A stretch of 8,038 bases of DNA, taken from positions 9,319 to 17,356 of the forward strand of contig JABGQJ010000085.1 in assembly GCA_018648945.1 (NCBI GenBank), in the 5' to 3' direction. Position numbers and translations under genes: made by a program. A model generated the notes under the pieces. That model worked only from the letters and a program-made list of their open reading frames with translations, was not told the DNA's origin and made no database searches. Source of the stretch: Victivallales bacterium (GTDB lineage: Bacteria; Verrucomicrobiota; Lentisphaeria; Oligosphaerales; Lenti-02). Below, piece by piece: positions 1-5,609 of the stretch; position 1 is the stretch's first letter; every line of letters begins with the position of its first letter.

Positions 1-51
1 GCCATCGTCCGCTCTGCCCATTCCATTTCGTCCATCCCCTCATTGCATGGC

Positions 52-82
52 TTGCCCCCGTCTCTTCCGCATGGTACATAAT
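52..82 (+). promoter_or_regulatory. Candidate sigma70-like promoter of the oxidoreductase gene
   Basis: TTGCCC at 52-57 is followed after 17 bases by TACATA (75-80). The overlapping CATAAT at 77-82 is a closer match to the -10 consensus (five of six) but gives a 19-base spacer. Transcription would begin near base 88, upstream of the preferred start codon at 125 and downstream of the more upstream ATGs at 47 and 71. The match is seen in the sequence; promoter activity is inference. The host's sigma factor preferences are unknown, so confidence is low. Confidence 0.3.
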
Positions 83-111
83 GCCCACCGCCAATTCCGG
101 CGGACCAGCGT

Positions 112-116
112 GGAGA
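112..116 (+). promoter_or_regulatory. Ribosome binding site deciding the start at 125
   Basis: GGAGA at 112-116 lies 8 bases before the ATG at 125, a normal Shine-Dalgarno distance. The ATG codons at 47 and 71 in the same frame have no comparable purine-rich site. The protein begins its Rossmann-fold beta strand right after the ATG at 125, so this site selects the shorter start. Confidence 0.6.
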
Positions 117-124
117 CCGATGGC

Positions 125-1384
125 ATGGGCATCAGCATTGGCTTGGTTGGACTCGGCAAGTTTGGCGCAGCGTTCGCCCCTCTGTTCAAGGCGCACCCCG
201 CCGTAGACCGAATCGCGCTCTGCGATCTGGAGCCGGAACGCATCCGCACGTTCTCGGAAGATCCCTTCTATGGGGACAAACTGGCGGAGAAGGACATCTA
301 CCTCTCGCTGGATGACATCTGCCAGGCCGGGTTGGATGCCCTGGTCGTCATCACCCAGCCGTGGCTGCATGCGCCGCAATGCGTCCAGGCCATGAAGGCC
401 GGCATGCACGTCTACAGTGCGGTTCCCATCAGCTGTGTCCCCGATGGCGACGAGATCCTGGACTGGTGCGACAGGATCACCGATACCTGTCGGCAGACTG
501 GCAAGCACTACATGCTTGGCGAAACCACCTACTACCGACCCGAGGCCCAGTTCTGCCGTCGCATGGCCGCGCAGGGCAAGTTTGGCGACTTTGTGTACGC
601 CGAGGGCGAGTACCTGCACGATGTGGATGCAGGCTGCAACCTCCGCTCGGTCAGCCATCACCGCAGTATCGGCAAGGCGGGTCAGGAGTGGAGTCAGGCC
701 GCTGCCACGTACCGCGACAAAGGCATCCTCAGCGGCCCCATGCACTACCCCACCCACTCCACCAGCGGGCCGGTCTGCGTGATGAAGGCCCATGCTCTGG
801 AAGTCACCGGCTATGGTTGGCGCAACCGAACCAACGATCCCTACTTCAAGAGCTACGCCTTCACCAATGAGTTTGCCCTCTTCCGCATGAGCAACGGTTC
901 CACCGTGCGCATCGCCGAGACCCGCGAAGCGGCCGGCATCCTTGGGGGCGACAGCGAGACCTTCCGTATCATGGGCACCACCGGCAGTTTCTCGGAAAAC
1001 CGCTGGTTCGAGGCCAATCGCCCGGCCGATCTCGCCCACATCGACTACGACAACCTGCCCAAGCCCACCGGCCGCAAGGTCGAGAAGAGCGAGATGTTCG
1101 AGCCCTTCCCTCCTGAAGTGACCGAGGCCTTCAAGCGGGCCGTGTACCGCGATCTGAGCGAGGACGAGATCCAGAACCGCGACTTCCACCCCGGCGGACA
1201 CGGCGGCTCCCATCCCTACCTCGTGCACGAGTTCTGCGACGCCATCGCCAGCGGCCGTTCCCCCGTCATCAACGCCTGGGAGGCTGCCCGCTACATGGTC
1301 ATGGGGGTCATGGGGCACAAGTCTGCCCTGCGCGACGGCGAGACCCTTGCCTGTCCAGACTGGGGCGACGCGCCAGAGGGGTGA
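125..1384 (+). CDS. Gfo/Idh/MocA family NAD(P)-dependent oxidoreductase
   Basis: Predicted cytoplasmic dehydrogenase of 419 residues, acting on a sugar, sugar acid or inositol-like substrate; the exact substrate cannot be read from the sequence. The N-terminal Rossmann fold opens with IGLVGLGKFG (residues 5-14), giving the GxGxxG dinucleotide-binding motif, and an acidic residue (D34 in ALCDLEPERI) sits at the end of the second strand. Later landmarks are LDALVVITQPWLHAPQ (70-85), a histidine-rich GPMHYPTHSTSG (204-215) in the substrate-binding half, and GGHGGSHPYLVHEFCDAI (357-374) before the usual C-terminal helix. The length is normal for the family. I place the start at 125, not 47, because a Shine-Dalgarno site precedes it and the extra 26 residues look like neither a fold element nor a signal peptide. 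Unusually, the canonical E-K-P motif is replaced by VYSAVP (96-101), so the usual catalytic or cofactor-proximal lysine is absent. The gene is convergent with the next two. The family is secure; the reaction is open, and a non-redox GH109-like activity cannot be excluded. Confidence 0.9.
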   Translation: MGISIGLVGLGKFGAAFAPLFKAHPAVDRIALCDLEPERIRTFSEDPFYGDKLAEKDIYLSLDDICQAGLDALVVITQPWLHAPQCVQAMKAGMHVYSAVPISCVPDGDEILDWCDRITDTCRQTGKHYMLGETTYYRPEAQFCRRMAAQGKFGDFVYAEGEYLHDVDAGCNLRSVSHHRSIGKAGQEWSQAAATYRDKGILSGPMHYPTHSTSGPVCVMKAHALEVTGYGWRNRTNDPYFKSYAFTNEFALFRMSNGSTVRIAETREAAGILGGDSETFRIMGTTGSFSENRWFEANRPADLAHIDYDNLPKPTGRKVEKSEMFEPFPPEVTEAFKRAVYRDLSEDEIQNRDFHPGGHGGSHPYLVHEFCDAIASGRSPVINAWEAARYMVMGVMGHKSALRDGETLACPDWGDAPEG

Positions 1385-1394
1385 TACGCAAGAG

Positions 1395-1415
1395 GGCGAC
1401 AACTGTCTTGCCGCC
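1395..1415. terminator. Imperfect hairpin in the convergent gap, possible bidirectional terminator
   Basis: GGCGACAA (1395-1402) can pair with TTGCCGCC (1408-1415) around a 5-base loop, with one A-C mismatch. It sits between the stop codons of the converging genes ending at 1384 and 1416, where a shared terminator would be expected. No T tract follows on either strand, so it is not a classic intrinsic terminator. Only the base pairing is seen; the role is inferred. Confidence 0.25.
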
Positions 1416-2936
1416 TCATTCGCCGGCCATGACGGCGACGAGGCGTTCCTTGGCGTCCTGCTGGTGGAGGACTTCGGCCTTCTTGCGCCGCCGTCCCACG
1501 GTATCGACGAAGAGAACGGGATCGAGGCAAGCGACGCCCTGACCTTGGGCATAGGCGATGATGTCGTCGGCGCTGAGGGTGGGGATGCCCATGCGTTTGG
1601 TGAGAGGGAAGGCAATGCCGCCCTTGCCATGGAACGCGCGGTAGATGACCTCCGTGCAGCAGATGTAGCTGGCGTCGTCGAAGTCGAAGTCGAAGTCGTA
1701 GTCGCCGCCGAGAAGGCCATAGACCTTGGCCAGAGCCGCCGTGCGCTCAGCGGCATCCAGGCGGGGCCGGAGCACGACCATGCGGTAGACATGGCCACCG
1801 AGAATCCGGTCCAGGGAGCTATGGATGACGCCTTGGGCAATGCTCTCGACGAGCTCCGCGGGCTCGCCAGTGGCCAGTTCGCTTCGGGCCAGTTCCTTGC
1901 CGAGGTAGTCCTGTTTCGCTTTGGGCAATCCCGCGAAGGCGGCCATGTCGAGACCCATTTGGCGACGCTGTTCGGGAGTGCCGACGTACACGATGCCGTG
2001 CTTGAACTTCCCGGGAAGGAAGATATTGGACATGTACCCGGAGCTATAGGTAAGCAGGATATCCCCTGGCTGCAGGGCCTTGCGGACGGCCCGGATCTGG
2101 CGCTTGCTCAGCGCTGCTTCGCCCGCGAGAGGCCTGCGGATACGTCCCACGTTCTTGAACAGAACACCCTTGGCATCGTACAGCTTGTCGCCCGCCCGCT
2201 GCCATGTGCTCCGAGCCACGCCGGACAGCTGGTTGTGGCGCATCCAGTTCGTCACCTCGGGGAGCACAATGGACTTGCCCTTGAGGACCGCTGCCACCTG
2301 GGCCTGGGAAGACTCCCGAAACCGGTAGTTCTCGGCAATGAGCTCCCGGTAGCCGGGCTCGGCCATCGAGACCCGATACAGCGCCGTCGCCGGGTTGCCG
2401 GCTTCGACGACGAAGAGCTGCCAGGCTCCCTCAATATCCCGCAAGTTGTCTCTGTCCGTACAGTTTCTGAGCATGAGGTCGTAGGCGCCGCGCGGGATAT
2501 CGTAGCGTAGGTGGGCTTCGTTCAGCTTATCGATCACCGCCGAATCGTCGAGGTAGGTGAGGACCATGAGGGAGGAGGAGTGCATGAGCTTCAGAGCTGC
2601 ATTCAGACCGAGTACGAAGGCACGCGCGCGCTGGTCGTCGTCGGTGGGCTTGGCCGGGGCTTCGCGGTAGGAGGCAACCATCTCCCAGAGCCCGTCGCGG
2701 CAGACCAGATAGCGGAAGAGCAACGACTCGATCGCGTCGTTCTCATCAGCCGTGTAATACCCTCGCTTCCTCACGCCCGTCTGCTTGCTGAGCGCCAACA
2801 TCTCGGCTTCCATCGCCCGGAGCTGACGGGAGAAGGCATGCAGGCGGTTCAGATCGGTGTTCAGTCGCGCGGGCCCGAGCGCGGGGACTGCCGTGGCGAC
2901 GGCCGTGCAGGTTAGCACGAGCAAGAGAACTCTCAT
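1416..2936 (-). CDS. Exported YiiX-like permuted papain-fold (NlpC/P60 superfamily) cysteine hydrolase
   Basis: A 506-residue protein with an N-terminal signal peptide (hydrophobic residues 3-17, likely cut near ALGPA at 19-23), so it probably acts in the periplasm or outside. The C-terminal part (about 285-480) has the hallmarks of circularly permuted papain-like hydrolases related to YiiX/YebB: LQPGDILLTYSSG (288-300), KHGIVYVG with candidate catalytic H313, a VESIAQGV segment with candidate acidic E364, and YICCTEVIYRAF (424-435) with candidate nucleophile C427 (C426 alternative). The His-before-Cys order is that of the permuted fold. Such enzymes cut amide, thioester or ester bonds; the substrate here is unknown. 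Residues about 25-280 look mainly helical and match no domain I recognise, making the protein much longer than simple YiiX-type enzymes. A D-aromatic run (412-420) just before the active-site Cys is encoded by a tandem hexamer repeat. The start has a strong GGAGGA site, and the gene follows the DUF4838 gene by 21 bases, indicating co-transcription. Confidence 0.8.
   Translation of the reverse strand: MRVLLLVLTCTAVATAVPALGPARLNTDLNRLHAFSRQLRAMEAEMLALSKQTGVRKRGYYTADENDAIESLLFRYLVCRDGLWEMVASYREAPAKPTDDDQRARAFVLGLNAALKLMHSSSLMVLTYLDDSAVIDKLNEAHLRYDIPRGAYDLMLRNCTDRDNLRDIEGAWQLFVVEAGNPATALYRVSMAEPGYRELIAENYRFRESSQAQVAAVLKGKSIVLPEVTNWMRHNQLSGVARSTWQRAGDKLYDAKGVLFKNVGRIRRPLAGEAALSKRQIRAVRKALQPGDILLTYSSGYMSNIFLPGKFKHGIVYVGTPEQRRQMGLDMAAFAGLPKAKQDYLGKELARSELATGEPAELVESIAQGVIHSSLDRILGGHVYRMVVLRPRLDAAERTAALAKVYGLLGGDYDFDFDFDDASYICCTEVIYRAFHGKGGIAFPLTKRMGIPTLSADDIIAYAQGQGVACLDPVLFVDTVGRRRKKAEVLHQQDAKERLVAVMAGE
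1681..1704. repeat. Tandem hexanucleotide repeat inside the hydrolase gene
   Basis: On the plus strand AAGTCG occurs three times without interruption (1681-1698), followed by a one-base variant TAGTCG (1699-1704). On the coding strand this reads as alternating aspartate and aromatic codons, giving the DYDFDFDF segment at residues 412-419. The unit is six bases, so gain or loss of copies would keep the reading frame. A tyrosine/phenylalanine-aspartate run before the active-site Cys also occurs in relatives of this family, so only the length of the run may be unusual. Confidence 0.7.
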
Positions 2937-2945
2937 CGTGTCTCG

Positions 2946-2951
2946 TCCTCC
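2946..2951 (-). promoter_or_regulatory. Strong ribosome binding site of the cysteine hydrolase gene
   Basis: The minus strand reads GGAGGA here, 9 bases before the ATG at 2936-2934. It lies wholly in the 21-base gap after the DUF4838 stop codon (2960-2958). The gap has no room for a separate promoter, which supports translation from a shared mRNA and fixes the start at 2936. Confidence 0.75.
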
Positions 2952-2957
2952 GCGGGG

Positions 2958-5444
2958 TTACTCAAGGGTCATGCTGCCGAGCCGGTCGAGCACATGGAAG
3001 CTGCGGCCGAAGTTGGGACTCCAGGCGTAGACCTCCTTGATGTTGTTGCTGGCTCGGTAGAAGTTCGCATAGAAGGTATCGCCCGGCTTGACGCCGTTCG
3101 GGGTAACCTGGGCGAATGGAATCGCGACAAGGAGAGACCAACCATCCTCGGCCACGCGCGAGACGATGCGGGCGCCGCTGTCGGTCCATTTCTTGGGGCT
3201 GCCCTTGCCGATTGGTTGCTCCCAATGATAGGGGGTTGACTTGCCGGCGGGGTTGCAGGCGATCTGGCGGTAGGGGACCTTGCCGAATGCGGGGGCGAGG
3301 AAGATCTCCCAGTCGTCGCCAGTCCAGATCTCGTCCCTGGAGACCAAGTCCTTGGGGTCGCATGCCTCGGCCAGCTTGATGTAGAGGAACTCACCATCGT
3401 GGCCCAGCGCCCCGCTTAGCTTGCGCACGGAGGTCTCGCCAAGATTGCTGTACCACTTGTCCAGCTTCACGCCCTTGTCCCAGGCCACGGCCTCGGGGTC
3501 GCCTTTGGCCGAGGGGACACGAGGTACCGAGACCTCGGGGGGTGGCAGAGCCTTGCGTTTCAGCACCAACGGGCGCTCCCGGTAGCGGGTGACTTCCGCC
3601 GCCAGCTCCAGCTTGCCCTTGGGCAGCAGGTTCTTGGGCCGGTAGAACACCATCTGCTCCAGACGGTACGCCTCGTAGCGGTCGAGGACGACCTTGCGGT
3701 CGAAGGGCAGTGTCTTACCTTTGGGCAGCTTGGCGGCCATCTTCTCCCAGAGGTTGAACAAGGCCGAATCGAGCGGAATGCGCTCGCGCCGCACGTGCAG
3801 CAGATCCAGACTCCCGGCCTCGCAGGCGGCCTCCGCTTCGTCGAAGGCCTGTTCTGCCGCGATGAAGAAGGTGGGTGTCCAATGGGTTCGGTCGCCGGTC
3901 TTCTGGATGGACAGTCGGTCCTCCCCCTTCATCTGCAGGCGGTGGACCTGCTTCAGGAAGCGGAGCATTTGGGGCGCGGCCGGACCGTAGTAGCCGTCCA
4001 TGAAGACCCCGATAAGCTTGTCGTCATCGCTCGTCGGGTTGTCCAGGAGCTGATAGCCCAGCCAGCGCTTGAGCGCGAAGAAGCTCGTGACCTCCGGCTT
4101 CTCGCACTCCACGAACACGGTCTGCACATGGTTGCGAGCCATGAGCTGGATGTCGCCCTTGAGCAGGAAGACGTTGTGGTAGGGGTTCGGGAACTCTTCA
4201 CGATACATGATCCAGTAGTCCCAGATCGCCAGGTTCGGCGCAATTCGGCTCCATTGCCGCAGGTAGTCGCGGAAGGTGCGATTGGCCCGGTGGCGCGCGG
4301 GACGGAAGTACTCGCCGCCCACTTCGCCCCGGAATTCCGCGCCGAGGTGGCAGAGCCGGACCAGTACATTCTCGCGGGGGCGAATGGTCTTGGGCGGCTT
4401 CTGGGTGGAGGTGTAGGCGAAGGTCTGCACCAGAACGTCGGGGTAGTCGTCCCGAACGCCGTCGGCCACTTGGTTGATCATCTGCAGCAGGGGGCCGCTG
4501 GCGCCGCCTTCGGCTTCCTCCAGTTTCTTGCAGTCTGGGCAGCAGCAGATCCAACGGTTGTTGTCGTTCTGGCTGATGTCATAGACCCTGGGGAAGATCC
4601 CGTTCGGGCGTTCCTTGCCCCGATCCTGGACGATGAACTCGCGCAGCGTGCCCAGCACGCGTTGGGCGACCTCGGGGTTGGTCACGCACATGTGCCCCGG
4701 CCCGCTGGCACTGGATGGGCGCACGCGATCGCCCTGCTCATTCATGGAGAAGAGGTCCATCCGGCCCTCGGGCCAGTCCTTGCTGTAGTTGAAGAACGTA
4801 TGGCAGCCCCGCGGCGGGCCGTAGTGGGGGACTGCCACCCCGCCTGCGGCACCATGACTGGCCCTGCTGCGCAGCCGGAACATCCCACCCACGTTGCCCC
4901 AGCACTGATGCTGGGCAGTGTAGATGTGCCGGTGCCAGAAGGCGGGCTCCCGGCGGCTGTTCAGGCTCGGAATACGCAATACGTCCAGCTTAGGCACGAC
5001 CTCGGTCCGTGCATCCAACCAGTAGCAGCCAACCTGTTCCTCCAGGAATTCGTAGACCGCATGGAGCGCGCCCCGCAACTGCCCGCCGGTGAGGATCACG
5101 TTCTTGCGTACGGTCCGGAGCAGCGACTCCTCGCGGCCGAAACCCGAGACATCGATGCCCTGCGCGGCGGCGAACTTGGTGCGTCCCACATACAGGCAGG
5201 GCGCGAGTCCCGCCAACTCGTTCTCCTGCACAACAGTAAACTCCACCCCCGTGGCCTTCTGGAGGTAGATGGACAGCTCCTTGGCCGCCAGCTCCTCGCC
5301 AACGTTCGGGGTTGCCGGAAGCACGATGCGGTAGGTCGTCTGGCCATCCCGCGTCAACTCCAACGCTCCGTGCGAAATGCTCGGAACCACAGCCAACAGG
5401 CAGGCGAATGACACCCAACCGAAAGAAGGGAAGCGGGAGAACAT
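2958..5444 (-). CDS. Exported DUF4838 protein with GH67-like N-terminal domain and C-terminal CBM9-like domain
   Basis: An 828-residue exported protein. A signal peptide is visible (hydrophobic residues 10-22, likely cut near SISHGA, 22-27). Residues about 28-155 resemble the alpha-glucuronidase-type N-terminal beta domain found before many glycosidase barrels, with EELAAKELSIYLQKATG (50-66). The DUF4838 region (about 165-465) has HRHIYTAQHQCWG (171-183), DISQNDNNRWICCCPDC (289-305), LVRLCHLGAEF (361-371) and VFVECEKPEVTSFFALKRWL (443-462). It is followed by a helical part (about 470-620). Residues about 650-828 form a CBM9-like beta sandwich, with WTGDDWEIFLAP (707-718), EDGWSLLVAIPF (766-777) and WSPNFGRSFHVLDRLGSMTL (808-827). 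DUF4838 proteins are thought to be glycoside hydrolase-like, but no substrate is established to my knowledge. E446 and D293 are candidate acidic active-site residues by position only. It is the first gene of a probable two-gene operon and is divergent from the PL11 gene, which fits polysaccharide breakdown. The domain calls are solid; the reaction is unknown. Confidence 0.85.
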   Translation of the reverse strand: MFSRFPSFGWVSFACLLAVVPSISHGALELTRDGQTTYRIVLPATPNVGEELAAKELSIYLQKATGVEFTVVQENELAGLAPCLYVGRTKFAAAQGIDVSGFGREESLLRTVRKNVILTGGQLRGALHAVYEFLEEQVGCYWLDARTEVVPKLDVLRIPSLNSRREPAFWHRHIYTAQHQCWGNVGGMFRLRSRASHGAAGGVAVPHYGPPRGCHTFFNYSKDWPEGRMDLFSMNEQGDRVRPSSASGPGHMCVTNPEVAQRVLGTLREFIVQDRGKERPNGIFPRVYDISQNDNNRWICCCPDCKKLEEAEGGASGPLLQMINQVADGVRDDYPDVLVQTFAYTSTQKPPKTIRPRENVLVRLCHLGAEFRGEVGGEYFRPARHRANRTFRDYLRQWSRIAPNLAIWDYWIMYREEFPNPYHNVFLLKGDIQLMARNHVQTVFVECEKPEVTSFFALKRWLGYQLLDNPTSDDDKLIGVFMDGYYGPAAPQMLRFLKQVHRLQMKGEDRLSIQKTGDRTHWTPTFFIAAEQAFDEAEAACEAGSLDLLHVRRERIPLDSALFNLWEKMAAKLPKGKTLPFDRKVVLDRYEAYRLEQMVFYRPKNLLPKGKLELAAEVTRYRERPLVLKRKALPPPEVSVPRVPSAKGDPEAVAWDKGVKLDKWYSNLGETSVRKLSGALGHDGEFLYIKLAEACDPKDLVSRDEIWTGDDWEIFLAPAFGKVPYRQIACNPAGKSTPYHWEQPIGKGSPKKWTDSGARIVSRVAEDGWSLLVAIPFAQVTPNGVKPGDTFYANFYRASNNIKEVYAWSPNFGRSFHVLDRLGSMTLE

Positions 5445-5449
5445 GGCAA

Positions 5450-5455
5450 CACCTC
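5450..5455 (-). promoter_or_regulatory. Ribosome binding site of the DUF4838 gene
   Basis: The minus strand reads GAGGTG here, 5 bases before the ATG at 5444-5442. An overlapping AGGATG lies just upstream (5460-5455). The spacing is slightly short but workable. The following codons give a clear signal peptide, so the start at 5444 is well supported. Confidence 0.5.
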
Positions 5456-5497
5456 ATCCTTGGCACGAACAAACGCAGACACGACCACTCAGAGCCC

Positions 5498-5525
5498 AAG
5501 ATACGGGATGCCGCCGCCGAATCAA
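5498..5525 (-). promoter_or_regulatory. Candidate promoter of the DUF4838-hydrolase operon
   Basis: On the minus strand TTGATT (5525-5520) and TATCTT (5503-5498) are separated by 16 bases. Each matches the sigma70 consensus at four of six positions. Transcription would start near base 5490 and leave a leader of about 45 bases before the ATG at 5444. The spacer is GC-rich. The sequence match is direct; activity is inferred. Confidence 0.35.
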
Positions 5526-5533
5526 AGCCAGAG

Positions 5534-5562
5534 TTGGCGCAAGAGCTCCCATCGACTACCTT
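5534..5562 (+). promoter_or_regulatory. Weak candidate promoter of the PL11-type lyase gene
   Basis: TTGGCG at 5534-5539 is followed after 17 bases by TACCTT (5557-5562), with three of six consensus matches in each element. It is the best-spaced pair I found on the plus strand of the intergenic region, but it could easily be chance. It would lie just upstream of the minus-strand promoter candidate, so the two would be back to back. Confidence 0.18.
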
Positions 5563-5597
5563 TAGCCTTACCTCGCAATACCCCATGCCTGTGTAAC

Positions 5598-5602
5598 GGA
5601 GA
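5598..5602 (+). promoter_or_regulatory. Ribosome binding site of the PL11-type lyase gene
   Basis: GGAGA lies 7 bases before the ATG at 5610, a standard distance. The codons after this ATG give a basic residue and then a hydrophobic signal sequence. This supports 5610 as the start, although the gene's open end in the window makes it easy to miss. Confidence 0.6.
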
Positions 5603-5609
5603 CATCACG

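Noticed and set aside
1..124. Possible end of an upstream gene in the leader
   Set aside because: No frame in the first 124 bases shows a recognisable protein end or motif, and too little sequence is available to judge.
1347..2510. Plus-strand frame of 387 codons opposite the cysteine hydrolase, with another at 2511-2915
   Set aside because: Both are antisense to the hydrolase gene, which has signal peptide, catalytic motifs and a strong ribosome binding site. The antisense translations show no fold signature, and the first would overlap the end of the oxidoreductase gene.
3795..5411. Long plus-strand frame of 538 codons opposite the DUF4838 gene
   Set aside because: It lies antisense to a gene with a clear signal peptide and recognisable domains. 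Its translation is rich in A, G, V, L, H and R without domain motifs, as expected for the complement of GC-biased codons.
5491..5510. Possible operator palindrome around CCCAAGATACGGG
   Set aside because: Only the outer three bases (CCC/GGG) pair as an inverted repeat; the centre is not symmetric, so it is no better than chance in GC-rich DNA.
5312..5596. Plus-strand frame of 94 codons ending just before the lyase gene
   Set aside because: Its first part is antisense to the signal-peptide region of the DUF4838 gene, it has no ribosome binding site of note, and its composition is not protein-like. The tiny ATG-CCT-GTG-TAA frame at its end (5585-5596) is too short to claim as a leader peptide.
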